Shown: positions 55,386 through 64,000 of the stretch, one piece after another
Layout: every line of letters starts with the position of its first letter
How positions within the stretch are numbered: position 1 is the stretch's first letter
Assembly: GCA_964036045.1 (NCBI GenBank)
Contig: OZ038381.1
Coordinates: 71,300,242-71,364,241, forward strand
DNA: 64,000 bases
Source: Eutreptiella sp. 'Long Island Sound 2002'
Lineage: Eukaryota > Euglenozoa > Euglenophyceae > Eutreptiales > Eutreptiaceae
Reading direction: 5' to 3'
Translations under genes and position numbers: made by a program
Notes under the pieces: generated by a model
Database searches by the model: none
What the model was told of the DNA's origin: nothing
What the model saw: only the letters and a program-made list of their open reading frames with translations

Positions 55386-56345
55386 ATGCAAATGAAATGG
55401 CACGAACAAACCCACTCGCCAAAAAAGCAACAAATGGTGCCTACTCCCGTCGCTCTGCAGCGAGTGTTTTCTTGGGTGCCTACTTGCATCGCTCTGCGGC
55501 AAGTGACTTTCTTCTGGTTTAGGTTTGGGCACACACAGGTTTGGGTTTGGGCACCGTTCGCTACTTGGATTTTCCAAAGGGGAGGCGCCCCTCAAACCAC
55601 TTGCCTAAAAGAAGAAACAACGCATAACTCGGCGCAACGCAATTGCTACGTAACTCCTACATTCTTGCGCGTCCGCACAACCTCAGGGGGCCACGCAACA
55701 ACGTGTGGATTGAGAGTCCCTAACCCCAACTCAAGGGGCCACGCAACAAAGCGTGGATTGCGAGTCCCCGACCCCAACTCAAGGGGCCACGCAACAAAGC
55801 GTGGATTCAGAGTTCCTAACCCCAACTCAAGGGGCCACGCAACAAATCGTGGATTGAGATTCCCTAACCCCAACTCAAGGGGCCACGCAACAAAGCATGG
55901 ATTGCGAGTCCCCGACCCCAACTCAAGGGGCCACGCAACAAAGCGTGGATTGAGAGTCCCTGACCCCAACTCAAGGGGCCACGCAACAAAGCATGGATTG
56001 CGAGTCCCTAACCCCAACTCAAGGGGCTACGCAACAAAGCGTGGATTGAGAGTCCCTGACCCCAACTCAAGGGGCCACGCAACAAAGCGTGGATTGGATA
56101 ATTGGCCCGGTTTCCTCAATAGCACAGCATTCCCAAAGGGGAACAAAATCACAATTGGCTGTCTCCGCCCTGCCTTCTCGGGGGCCCAGAAGTGGGCGCA
56201 AGTGCTACATCAAGTTAGGGTCATCCCCCCTCCCTTGTATAAGCTACGCGGAAGTCCCAAATTAATACGGTCCCTAGGCCTATTGTACCTTGGACAAGGC
56301 CATAGACACCCAGTTTCAAAAAGAGAAGATTGCATGGTGAGCTAG
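55386..56345 (+). CDS. possible protein built on the 16-residue repeat
   Basis: A 319-codon frame spans the 48-bp array without a stop. The repeat unit is basic and Gly/Arg/Asn/Pro-rich. The reverse strand is also open across the array (55,646-56,017), so openness follows from the repeat being a multiple of three with no stops and is weak evidence of coding. Flanking codons have no recognised domain. Confidence 0.2.
   Translation: MQMKWHEQTHSPKKQQMVPTPVALQRVFSWVPTCIALRQVTFFWFRFGHTQVWVWAPFATWIFQRGGAPQTTCLKEETTHNSAQRNCYVTPTFLRVRTTSGGHATTCGLRVPNPNSRGHATKRGLRVPDPNSRGHATKRGFRVPNPNSRGHATNRGLRFPNPNSRGHATKHGLRVPDPNSRGHATKRGLRVPDPNSRGHATKHGLRVPNPNSRGYATKRGLRVPDPNSRGHATKRGLDNWPGFLNSTAFPKGNKITIGCLRPAFSGAQKWAQVLHQVRVIPPPLYKLRGSPKLIRSLGLLYLGQGHRHPVSKREDCMVS
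55687..56095 (+). repeat. 48-bp tandem repeat, 8 full units plus a partial
   Basis: Unit starts are 55,687, 55,735, 55,783, 55,831, 55,879, 55,927, 55,975, 56,023 and 56,071 (partial). Each contains a perfect hairpin CCACGC-AACAAA-GCGTGG in the majority form, then GGATTG(A/C)GAGTCCC and ACCCCAACTCAAG. Being 16 codons long, it reads as a 16-residue repeat (GHATKRGLRVPDPNSR) inside an open frame 55,386-56,345. A lone monomer is at 43,477-43,525. Confidence 0.93.
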
Positions 56346-57640
56346 TGCAAGAAAGGGAACTATGATGCACAAAAATCCCCAAAATAGGAACTATGTGGCT
56401 TCAAGTGGGCAAACACTCACAACAAGTGTGTCTAGTGTCTATGCCCCGAAATATTTGGAAATTTGTCACCCCATCCATGTCTTATGTGGCCGCACTACAT
56501 TTGTACTGAATCAATTAGGTACCAAACTAATACGGTCCCTAGGCCTACTGTAGCTTGGACAAGGGCATAGCTTATACAAAGAGGGGGGGGGGGGGGCAGG
56601 CAACCCTTGCATTCTTAGGGGTCCCCGGCAAAGGGGACAAAATCAAAAGTGGCTGCATTGGGGGCACGGACAAAAACATGGATATGCAGCCCAAAATGAC
56701 ATAACAAAGAAAATTTTCCCACAAATGGGGTGCTTGCATCGAAAACCCCCCTTAAAACCCCCGCACACAGCATTTTGAAAAAAGGGGGGGGGGTTCCGGA
56801 ACCCCTCACAGAATCGGATTTCTAAGAACCCCCACCCCTTTGATTTTGCACACTTCGGTAACACATATTGAATTAAGTTGTAACGCATGACAACTCGAGC
56901 AATCACGCAACAAGTGGCTATTATTTGTGTCCTCATCTTCATGCAACATTCATGGTCTTGCACTGCCTTGTATCCCACTCTAGCTCCTAAAATTGAGCAT
57001 GACACTCTTGGGGACCTTGTGTGGCACACATCATGCAAAAATGATGTTGCACCCTTTGGAGCAGTTCTATGGCATGTATATTGAAGCGTTAACCTTGCAG
57101 CCCTTGCAGCTTTCCCAACCCCCTCCCTCAAAGTTTGCAGCCCAAGGCCCCGCCTCGGACACTTTTCAATTTTCCACCAAAATTGCATGTTGTCTCCTTG
57201 TTTGGCCGTGGAGCCATCGCCTTTCCTTAGCCGTATCGCACTGGTGGCACAAATTGGACCCCTTGTTGTTGGGCCCTCCCTTTGCAGTTGCCCTACATAT
57301 TAAGCATATATGCTATGTTTCTAGTAGAGTGTTTTCTCAAGTCCAAAAAAGTATATGAAAGGCAAGAAGGAGAGGAAGGAGGCGGTGTACATTGGCATCA
57401 ATGGTGCCATCCAGCCGTACAAAGCAAAGTAATTGCAAGAAGGGGATCAAGTGGAGCAGATTGATGGAAGCCCCATATGGGCACAGGCCTCTCCCTGATT
57501 CCAACCATGACCAAAGCTATGACCGGTAACGGTTGTTGGACCCACTTCCAATGCTCATGATGTGCTTGTCATAATCCATAGCCCAATTCCTCTCCTCTCT
57601 CTTGACTTTTACCCTTTAGCTCCTTGAGCTCTTGTTTTAC
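56100..57640. other. no confident gene
   Basis: Includes AATTAATACGGTCCCTAGGC-like words repeated at 56,260 and 56,525 within a short duplicated stretch (TAGGCCTA(T/C)TGTA(C/G)CTTGGACAAGG), and G/C homopolymers at 56,582-56,596 and 56,784-56,792. A short open stretch at about 57,348-57,430 (MKGKKERKEAVYIGINGAIQ) before a possible GTAATT donor may be an exon. Confidence 0.4.
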
Positions 57641-57758
57641 CTATGGGTGCAATGATCACGTTGCCTTCTTTGGTGGGGACTTGCCAACCCCCTCATTGTC
57701 TTGGACAAAAAAAAGAAAAGGCTAATGAAAAAGGAAGCAACCACTCAAGGAGCAGAGG

Positions 57759-58034
57759 GTGGAGAATGCGGTCAACAAGACCAGCTTCAAGGTGGAAAGC
57801 AAGCCATTGTGGATGCTGGCTAGACTCATGCAGATGGAGAAATCTTGGGACATCAAACGGGTCACCCAAAGCATGGATTTCTTGAAGAAGTTCCTTGCCA
57901 CTGGAGCAAAGCGCCACTCAGGCCGCCTTTTGCGCAACACGACATTGTATGTGTCTTGTGTGTTGGTTGTCCTTGCTTTTCAAACCCTATTGTCTTGTCA
58001 TGCGTGTCGCAAACAGCTCACACATTGGCTCTAG
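57759..58034 (+). CDS. hypothetical small protein or exon
   Basis: 91 residues; the first 60 look ordered and helical (VNKTSFKVESKPLWMLARLM, then KSWDIKRVTQSMDFLKKFLA), followed by a hydrophobic segment (YVSCVLVVLAFQTLL) that could be a membrane anchor. Upstream in-frame codons are open, so this may be an exon end. No family recognised. Confidence 0.3.
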   Translation: MENAVNKTSFKVESKPLWMLARLMQMEKSWDIKRVTQSMDFLKKFLATGAKRHSGRLLRNTTLYVSCVLVVLAFQTLLSCHACRKQLTHWL

Positions 58035-58295
58035 TAATGGCTTGGTATGGGGTGCGCCGCTGGAAGCGCTCCGCTGGAACCGCCCGCGTCTAGCACAAAT
58101 TTTTACCACATCCTAGTGTTTTATGCAAAAGTTGTTGCCTTCACCCAATGGACCCCCAAATGTCTTGCACTATGACCCCCTTGCAAGTACAAATCTTGGG
58201 TGTTTGTGGTCACGCCGTCCTTGCGGAGCACTTGGGCACGCAAAAAGTGCTGGAAGTAGTGGTAGAACCCCCTTCTTGCGTGCTTCCGGCAACTT

Positions 58296-58412
58296 TTTAG
58301 GCCCCCTTCCAGCGCTCGAACCCCCGCTAGAACCCCCTTCCAACGAACCCTTGCAGCGCTGGAAGGGGGTTCCAACGGGGGTTCCACAGCCGGAACCCCC
58401 CCTTCCGGCACA
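58296..58412. repeat. GGAACCCC/GGGGTTCC hairpin cluster 1
   Basis: Runs of (G/C)GAACCCCC(G)CT followed by AGCGCTGGAAGGGGGTTCC; the halves are complementary. Related clusters lie at 60,176-60,360, 60,838-60,985 and 63,160-63,312. Confidence 0.8.
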
Positions 58413-58495
58413 CATCCCAACTTCACCAAACCCCGCACCGGTGGCAAAAATCCATTACAACTCGACTCATCACTCTAGGACAATGTCCTTGTTCT

Positions 58496-59987
58496 TCAGC
58501 GCCGTTGTCTGTTCAATAGGGCACGGCCCTTGCGTGCAATGTAGTGCCGCAAGCCAATTTGCATAGTCTCCGTGTTAAGCACATGGCGCAAGCCTCCTTT
58601 CAACACGCGTGGCTTTTGGAGCGACCATCTACGCATGGAGTTTTTCACCTGCATCTTAAATCGGCGGTGCTGGTGTTCGGCGGGTACACAGGACAACAGA
58701 TATAAAGTGCGATATTTGGCAAGGAAGTAGTGGGAGTGGGCGACAGTCCAATGGACCCATGGAGTGGCCTTCCACCCCAATTTCTCCCAACATGTGCCAA
58801 TGCTTACACACAAAGCTTTGGCAGAGGCCACCTCGACATCAGTAAGAGGTTTTTTTTTCCTCTTAGTCTTTGACGTGCACCAAAATCGCGCCAAAAACGG
58901 CAGCGGGACCATACATACATACACCGTTGCAAATAATAATTGGAAAGTGCTTTTGGAGGGCTAACGTGAGCCGTTGCTGAAATGCGGGTCGGTCCCAAAA
59001 TATTCGGGCCGTGCTAATGTCAAATGTTCCCTCCTTTGCCTTTCGAGGCACAAGGTCCTTTCGCTCCGGGGCTGGAATAGAGTAAGCCTCATGCAATAAG
59101 ACAGAACAAATTTCATGAAATTCGAGGGCCATGGCACGTTGGCCTACTGCCCCAACCAACCACCGGGCAATATCATTACATAATTGCTTCTTGAAAGCGT
59201 TTGTCACACGGCAGGCACCATGGACCACGTGTCCCACCCGACGGTCCGCCTTGATACTCCGCAAGAAGGTGCCGGACGGAACATGTTCAAGGACATGGTG
59301 CAACGGACGTAAAATAGTATAATCGTCACAACACCAACATTTCCCCCCGCCGTTTGTTACGGCCATCAACGTCCCATCCCCAGAGAGGAACACCATGAAC
59401 CGCCGGGACTCGCCATTAATGAAAAATGTGGTGTCCCTGTGCAACACAACCACTTGTTCATTGAGTTGGCCTATGTCGTCCACAACTAGGAGACAGCGAG
59501 CATCATGGAGCCCGTCCATGCACCACCACATTGCCCAACGGGCAATGTGTCCAGCAGCTTTCACGCCCTTCCCCCAAACATGGACAAAGACATCCGCTTT
59601 TGAAACACTAGTTTTCCACAAAGGAGTTGCATCGGGCACCATAACCACCAAGATGCATTTTTCAGTCCCATTATGTTTATAATTACCCTCGGCCATTGCC
59701 AGTTGAACTTGGTTTACCACGACATCCTTCATATGTGTCACAGCTGCACTCCTCTGGTGCATGAGCCCCCGGCTGACGTTGAGTGTTTCCGCTGTGTACG
59801 GTGTCAAGGGGGTCCGCGTGTCGCGAAGGTCGCGTTGCGTGCATTGCCGTTGCAACCTGAAAATTTGCCGGATTGAGAGGTTGGACCGCACAGCGTACTT
59901 CCCGACGCGAATTGCAACCCAATAGGCCTGGCTATCCTCCCCTTCAACGTCCATGCTACTACGGATGGGCAACTGCAGTTTGTTCAA
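58496..59987 (-). pseudogene. transposase-like protein (inferred DDE-type), one frameshift
   Basis: ATG 59,987 opens 374 codons; an adjacent frame continues from about 58,870 to 58,496, the shift lying next to an A9 run. The combined protein is about 495 residues. Pattern evidence: an early VMVPDATPLW (Asp 119), LVVDDIG, then LSGDGTLMA followed by GGGKCWCCDD (Asp 204, Cys 217-220), spaced as in eukaryotic DDE transposases where a GD(G/L)K segment precedes a C-W-C motif; then Cys/His residues (HVVHGACR, HEICSVLLHE) and a C-terminal basic helix with HWTVAHSHY and EHQHRRFKMQVKNSMRRW. I do not recognise the exact family, and the assignment as a transposase is inference from motif spacing and the mobile context. 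It could also be a conserved host gene. Confidence 0.4.
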
Positions 59988-60175
59988 CTAGTGGGGTGCC
60001 CTCCACGAGAAGAGCTACCAGGACTGTGGCGATGTGCACGCGCCTCTCACGCCGTGCACGGTCCTTGAGTTACCAATAGGCCGCTAGGGGGGGCAGTGCT
60101 TGCGTAAACGCTGCCACAGCCTTGTCCATTTAAGCCACCTAGAGACCAAGAATGGGCGCCGCAACCCCCGCTGCA

Positions 60176-60360
60176 ACCCCATTACAGTGCTGGAACCCCC
60201 GCTGGAACCCCCCGCTGGAACCCCATTCCAGCGTTGGAATCCTCGCTGGAACCCCTGCTGGAACCCCCCTTGGAACCCCTGCTGGAACCTCCCTTTCAGC
60301 GCTGGAACGCCCCCCCTTCTAGCGCTAGAACCCCCCTCCTTCCAGCGCTCGAACCGCCTT
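60176..60360. repeat. GGAACCCC hairpin cluster 2
   Basis: Tandem GCTGGAACCCC units of 15-16 bases with TTCCAGCG(C/T)TGGAA palindromes. Confidence 0.82.
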
Positions 60361-60599
60361 CGAGCGACCTTTCCAACAGTGTCAACTACTACCACCTCAT
60401 GCATCATTTGCAAACAGTTAACATGGTCCCTCTCCCTTGGCACGCTTTGCACGAAGAAATTTTTCGGGTGTCTTTTTTGGCATCCGTCAGTCCGCATCTA
60501 AAATGGCCCACATGTGGCACGATGCACAACGTGGAATATATATCCGCATCCTCACTCACAAGAGGCGAACATTCTTCGCTTCTGCTTCTACGAAATGGA

Positions 60600-60800
60600 A
60601 AGGTACTTATTGGACCGGTCCTTCTCTTCATCCCACTTCTCTCGCACGTGCTTCAATTCGCCCTCTACCTCTAGCTTTTGCCTTGTGGTGTCCTACAGTG
60701 TCTCCTGGAGCTCCTTTGCTCGCTTCTCTGCGGTCTTTACCTGACTCTTATCTACAGCGAGCTCCCCCTGAAGCTTCTGCACCTCACGGAAGCTGTGAGC
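60600..60800 (-). pseudogene. coiled-coil segment, interrupted by a stop
   Basis: Minus-strand reading gives a charged heptad-like stretch (EVQKLQGELAVDKSQVKTAE, then KRAKELQETL), a TAG, and in the same frame QKLEVEGELKHVREKWDEEK. It is flanked by hairpin clusters 2 and 3. It may be a remnant of a larger protein in the minus-strand gene group. Confidence 0.4.
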
Positions 60801-60837
60801 TGTGGAGCTGGAACCCCTTAACCTGAGTGGAAGAACC

Positions 60838-60985
60838 CACTTCCAGCGCTGGAACCCCTGCTGGAACCCCCGCTGGAACCCCCCGCTGGAACCCCCCTTC
60901 CAGCGCTGGAAGGGGGGTTGAACCCCCCCCTTCCAGCAACCCTTGCAGCGTTGGAACCCCCTTCCACCACCCCTTCCAGCACAGC
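60838..60985. repeat. GGAACCCC hairpin cluster 3
   Basis: Same units as clusters 1, 2 and 4. At 60,893-60,912 TTCCAGCGCTGGAA sits between AACCCCCC and GGGGGGTT, forming a near-perfect palindrome of about 30 bases. Confidence 0.82.
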
Positions 60986-61131
60986 GTACGGTGTTCGTAT
61001 GCAATCTAAAACCACAAATCGAAACAAGATGTCACCACACGAGAGCTACAGACGGGTACCTGTTGGCATGCGGGCCAGTACCTCGCCCGCCTCTTTTGGA
61101 TTCCCCACCACAAAACCAGATTCAACAAGCA

Positions 61132-61540
61132 TCACGGGGTCCAGGAAGGTTTGCGTCTCCCTTGGTACTTGATCCCATTGTAGCACACGTAGTTCATTCC
61201 CATCGGGGTCCCCACAATAGGTTGTGCCGCCAGACAGCGGATGATCACGATGGTGCCGGGGTTTGTTCGGAGCAGTGGGAAGCGGGAACTGTGTTGCGGT
61301 AGGCGCTCCTCCTCATCGGTGTGTGGTCCGAAAGGGCAGTTCTCCGGGAGGTGTTGCTTGCACGTCCACGGACTGTTGCGCAGTGATAGGCTCCGGGGGT
61401 TGTGGCAGGTACTGTTTGATAAGTCCAGTGTTACCCAGCGGCATGAGGCATGTGGCGGCGAAAATACACACAGAACTTGGTCACACAGATGCTGAAGAAC
61501 CTTGCGATAGACTACCAAGGGGGGAATCTGGAGCAGGCGC
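61132..61540 (-). other. possible continuation downstream of the Cys/His cluster
   Basis: A neighbouring minus-strand frame stays open to 61,132 (TNPGTIVIIRCLAAQPIVGT, then YVCYNGIKYQGRRKP). It could be the end of the dioxygenase-like gene after another frame change. Low certainty. Confidence 0.25.
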
Positions 61541-62998
61541 TTCAAAGAGTTCGGGCGTTGGAGTGGTGAGTGTTGCATCGCAGGCGGAGCAAGTTCCAAT
61601 TCCATGGATTTGGCACAGTGGGACCTTCTTGCACATGAAGCACAAAGGCGGGGGCTGTGCCACCTTCTTGCGGCATCCGTTGTGCCCACATTTCTCCGTC
61701 AATTTCGGTACCTTCGGCATACGCCCACGGTGGGCAGGAAATCGGCACTGTTTCCTTGTAGTGCAAATTGTAATTGGCCAGCACGATGAAGGCAATGACT
61801 GGAGGAGTGCCTGCAGGTAGTGCAACCAAAACGGCTCCGCCACAGTGGATCAACTCCAACTTGAAGACCACCATATCCCCAACATCCATGTCCAGCGCGT
61901 ACTCGTACCAGGGCTTCGGCACCGCCTCATGGGACAACGGCACATATCGACCACAAGAGGCATCGGCGGGAATGTCCACGTTCCACGGCACAAATACGGT
62001 GAGGACTTTGCCCTGAGTCTTGTGTGTCAAGGGGCGATCCCGGTGCCAATGTTGTTGCCTGTCATTGGAGCGCGGATATAGCGGGCCCGAACAACCACAA
62101 CATCCTAAAACTCCTTCACTTTTTGCAACTCCCACTGGACTTCCTTCCTGAGGCCGTCCAAGGCCGCAGCTCCATCCCTTCTTCATCCGGTAGTGGTAGT
62201 CCCAAGCGGCTGTAGCAAGCACTTCGACCAAAGTTGCCTTCTTGATGAGGTGCAGCCGGCATATTGTCGTTGAAGACGGACCCCCACTTGTGACCCGGAA
62301 TGACGATGCACTCGTCCTCGGTGGCATTGTGGAACGGGGCGTCGGAAAAGATACCACGGTAGCGGCAAAGCCCAAAGTTGGTGATGGCATTTGGGTTCTC
62401 ATTGGTGGCTGTGCCGGAGACAGGCCCAGAGACAACCTCCTCGTTGCTGTCAATCAATGGAAGGGGGTGGCACATAGGAGAAGGAAGAAGGGGCTCCTCG
62501 TCGGTAGCGGACATCCTGGTGGGGGTGGTAAGGCCATAGCGGTTGTCAGGTCTCCACTGTAACTGGCTGGATGTGGGCAACGAGTAGATGGGGATATGTC
62601 TCGGTGCGTCTTTGAGGGAGAGGAAGCGGAGTGTGTGAGTCATGGGTTGGGGGAGTAAATAGGTGGTGTCCTTGCCCATCTTCTTGCTTGTGGGGCGCCT
62701 CCTAGCAAAGAGGACGTCACCGGACTGGTCGTCCCCACACATGCAGTGTCACGGTGCTGTTGGAGTCGGTGGGGAGCCCAGAGGCCACGTCTTTGGGATG
62801 AAGGGAGAAATGAAAAAGGGGAATGCGGGTGTTTTTGTCCATAACGTCGGTGATGTAAACGCTCACCACACGGGGGGTACAATCATGCATGATGGACCAC
62901 CTCACTTGGACATGACCAACTGTGGTGGTGGATTTGAAAATAACTGCACCACCTGTGGTTTGAGCTGTGAGGGTTTCAAGTTCACAAGCAAAAGGGGT
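61540..62998 (-). pseudogene. 2-oxoglutarate/Fe(II) dioxygenase-like protein with C-terminal Cys/His cluster
   Basis: The minus strand reads through several frames: 62,997-62,717 (VIFKSTTTVGHVQVRWSIMH ... LHVWG); a shift at a G-run into 62,740-62,260 (KDTTYLLPQPMTHTLRFLSL ... ITNFGLCRYRGIFSDA); a shift near 62,250 into 62,250-61,720, the dioxygenase core. The core has the HxD motif (HWHRD, about 62,045), a strand VLTVFVPWNVDI, SCGRYVPLSH, GDMVVF and the distal His (LIHCGG, about 61,847), as in phytanoyl-CoA dioxygenase-type folds. The Arg usually found after the distal His is not evident. A further shift near 61,710 leads to a Cys/His cluster (CGHNGC ... LCFMCKKVPLCQIHG ... CSAC, about 61,700-61,580) likely to bind zinc. 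Substrate unknown. Either a decayed gene, a gene with unseen introns, or one damaged by sequencing errors. Confidence 0.55.
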
Positions 62999-63159
62999 TC
63001 AATATCCACGAGTCCCCACAAGCGCATTGGCCTTGTCAAACCAAGATGCAAGAACCGGAAAATTCAAGCAGTCCATGATCAAGGTAAAAAGCGGGCACAA
63101 TGGTGCGAGAAACGTGGGTGGAGAGCAGCCAATGTGGAGGTAAAACGAGTGGTGGAACC

Positions 63160-63312
63160 CCTCCTGCAACCCTGCTGGAACCCCCTTCCAGTGTTGGAAC
63201 CCCCGCTCGAACCCCCGCTGGGACCCCCTTCCAACGCTGGAACCCCCCCCTTCTAGCGCTGAAACCTCCTTCCAGCGAAGTGCTGGAAGGGGTTCCAACG
63301 GGGGTTCCAACA
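63160..63312. repeat. GGAACCCC hairpin cluster 4
   Basis: Same units; ends with the inverted version AAGTGCTGGAAGGGGTTCCAACGGGGGTTCC. Confidence 0.8.
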
Positions 63313-63326
63313 TTATTGAACTCATC

Positions 63327-63629
63327 TTAAATCAAGCAAGCGAGCAATGGCACACCTTGTTTCGTGCACCAACAAACACTAGGAACAACATATTTCTTAA
63401 TTGAGAGGGCACGGCATGGTAGCCCCCACCCACTAAGCGTCCTAGAAAGGGGGGGGGGGGTTCCAACGGAGCACTTCCACAGCGCATCCCATAGTTGCTT
63501 CTCAACCTCTATGTTGTGCGTGTCTTTTGTGTCTATGTAACTAGACCGGCACCATTCCGGCTTGTTCGTGACGTAATCACCAAGCTCTGCATCCAAAACG
63601 TGTTGGAGCATGGGATGAACAATGCCCAA
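63327..63629 (-). CDS. hypothetical protein or exon
   Basis: 100 residues; the N-terminal half looks ordered (HVLDAELGDYVTNKPEWCRS, then NIEVEKQLWDALWKC). It lies upstream of the dioxygenase-like gene on the same strand with cluster 4 between. No family recognised. Confidence 0.3.
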   Translation of the reverse strand: MGIVHPMLQHVLDAELGDYVTNKPEWCRSSYIDTKDTHNIEVEKQLWDALWKCSVGTPPPLSRTLSGWGLPCRALSIKKYVVPSVCWCTKQGVPLLACLI

Positions 63630-64000
63630 TGTATGACAGGCTCCACCCTAGGAACTTGCTAGAAACCAAATGGTGGTCTAACGATTCTGTTCTAACGTTC
63701 TGATTAGAACAGTTAGATCACTGCGATTGTCCGCGTGTGTACGCCTGGGGGTATTCCCCCTCCTTTCAGGGCGGGAGGGTGGGGGGATTGAGGGCCAAAA
63801 ATAGTTGCTACGAGATTCAGCAGGACTTTTTCCGAAAAAATCAATGTTTCTCAATTCTTGGGTAGAAACTTTTTTTTGTTCTGATTCTTTTCTAGCGCTT
63901 TTTGGATCGCCGCCGTTAGAACGCCGTTCGAGCAATTTTATTAGAACATCATTAGAACACATTTGGCAAAGGCACATAGGACAAAACATTTGGTACTTTG
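63630..64000. other. TTAGAAC-rich window end
   Basis: TTAGAAC or its reverse GTTCTAA occurs at least six times (63,689-63,712 and 63,915-63,960), with GTTCTAACGTTCTGATTAGAAC able to fold. A minus-strand frame 63,989-63,678 (103 residues, basic) is open, with no domain and a CPMCLCQMC start. Confidence 0.35.

Noticed and set aside
55687-56095. CRISPR-like array of regular repeats
   Set aside because: The 48-bp units are contiguous with no variable spacers, no cas genes are near, and the context is eukaryotic.

Overview
The window looks like nuclear DNA of a repeat-rich eukaryote. I see no bacterial gene organisation and no rRNA, tRNA or CRISPR. About half of it is decayed retrotransposon and much of the rest is satellite, segmental duplication and short DNA transposons. 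No host housekeeping gene is recognisable, so I do not name a species. One clue is that both LTR elements have a primer-binding site beginning TGGTAGCAGAG, which fits an initiator-Met tRNA ending CUCUGCUACCA, unlike the TGGTATCAGAGC site usual in land plants. A protist or alga with a large genome is plausible but unproven.

Layout. 1-1,210 is the right end of a dispersed element that recurs at 22,108-23,304 and ends in exactly five ACCT units. 1,671-3,684 (minus) holds two overlapping GC-rich ORFs of unknown function. 3,720-5,810 is a GTGTTGTG-type satellite with a 398-416 bp higher-order unit. 9,231-39,200 is a Ty3/gypsy-like LTR retrotransposon (element B) with 1,023-bp LTRs and the 5-bp target duplication TGTGG. 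A second Ty3/gypsy-like element (A, 13,319-32,195, LTRs of about 708 bp, target duplication CCAGC) sits inside its pol gene. The ends are exact, because removing A plus one CCAGC restores the pol reading frame of B. Element A carries a 7.1-kb GC-rich block (19,334-26,417) flanked by a 1.09-kb direct duplication of its own RT/RNase H region.

40,505-52,655 is a direct segmental duplication (copies at about 40.5-45.95 kb and 47.75-52.65 kb). Each copy carries a different insertion: a 2.09-kb element truncates an SP-RING (SUMO-ligase-type) exon in copy 1, and a 1.24-kb terminal-inverted-repeat element carrying a WW-domain gene sits in copy 2. Diverged modules of about 50 bp (GGCTACATAACCCCTGCC...) in both orientations fill much of this region. 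54.3-56.1 kb has two tandem arrays (20 bp x4 and 48 bp x8.5). 58.2-63.6 kb holds a minus-strand gene group: a transposase-like protein, a coiled-coil segment, and a 2-oxoglutarate/Fe(II) dioxygenase-like protein followed by a Cys/His cluster. It is punctuated by four clusters of a hairpin-forming GGAACCCC / TTCCAGCGCTGGAA repeat.

The most interesting signals are: the gag/protease boundary of both LTR elements is an in-frame stop codon (UGA-CUA in B, UAG-G in A), suggesting translational readthrough; gag of B appears to start inside the LTR; A has non-canonical AG...CT LTR ends and HIDD in place of YxDD in its RT; and the dioxygenase/transposase group at 58-63 kb may be a large unrecognised mobile element. 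Single-base frame breaks are common, several of them at homopolymers, so some 'pseudogenes' could be assembly errors.
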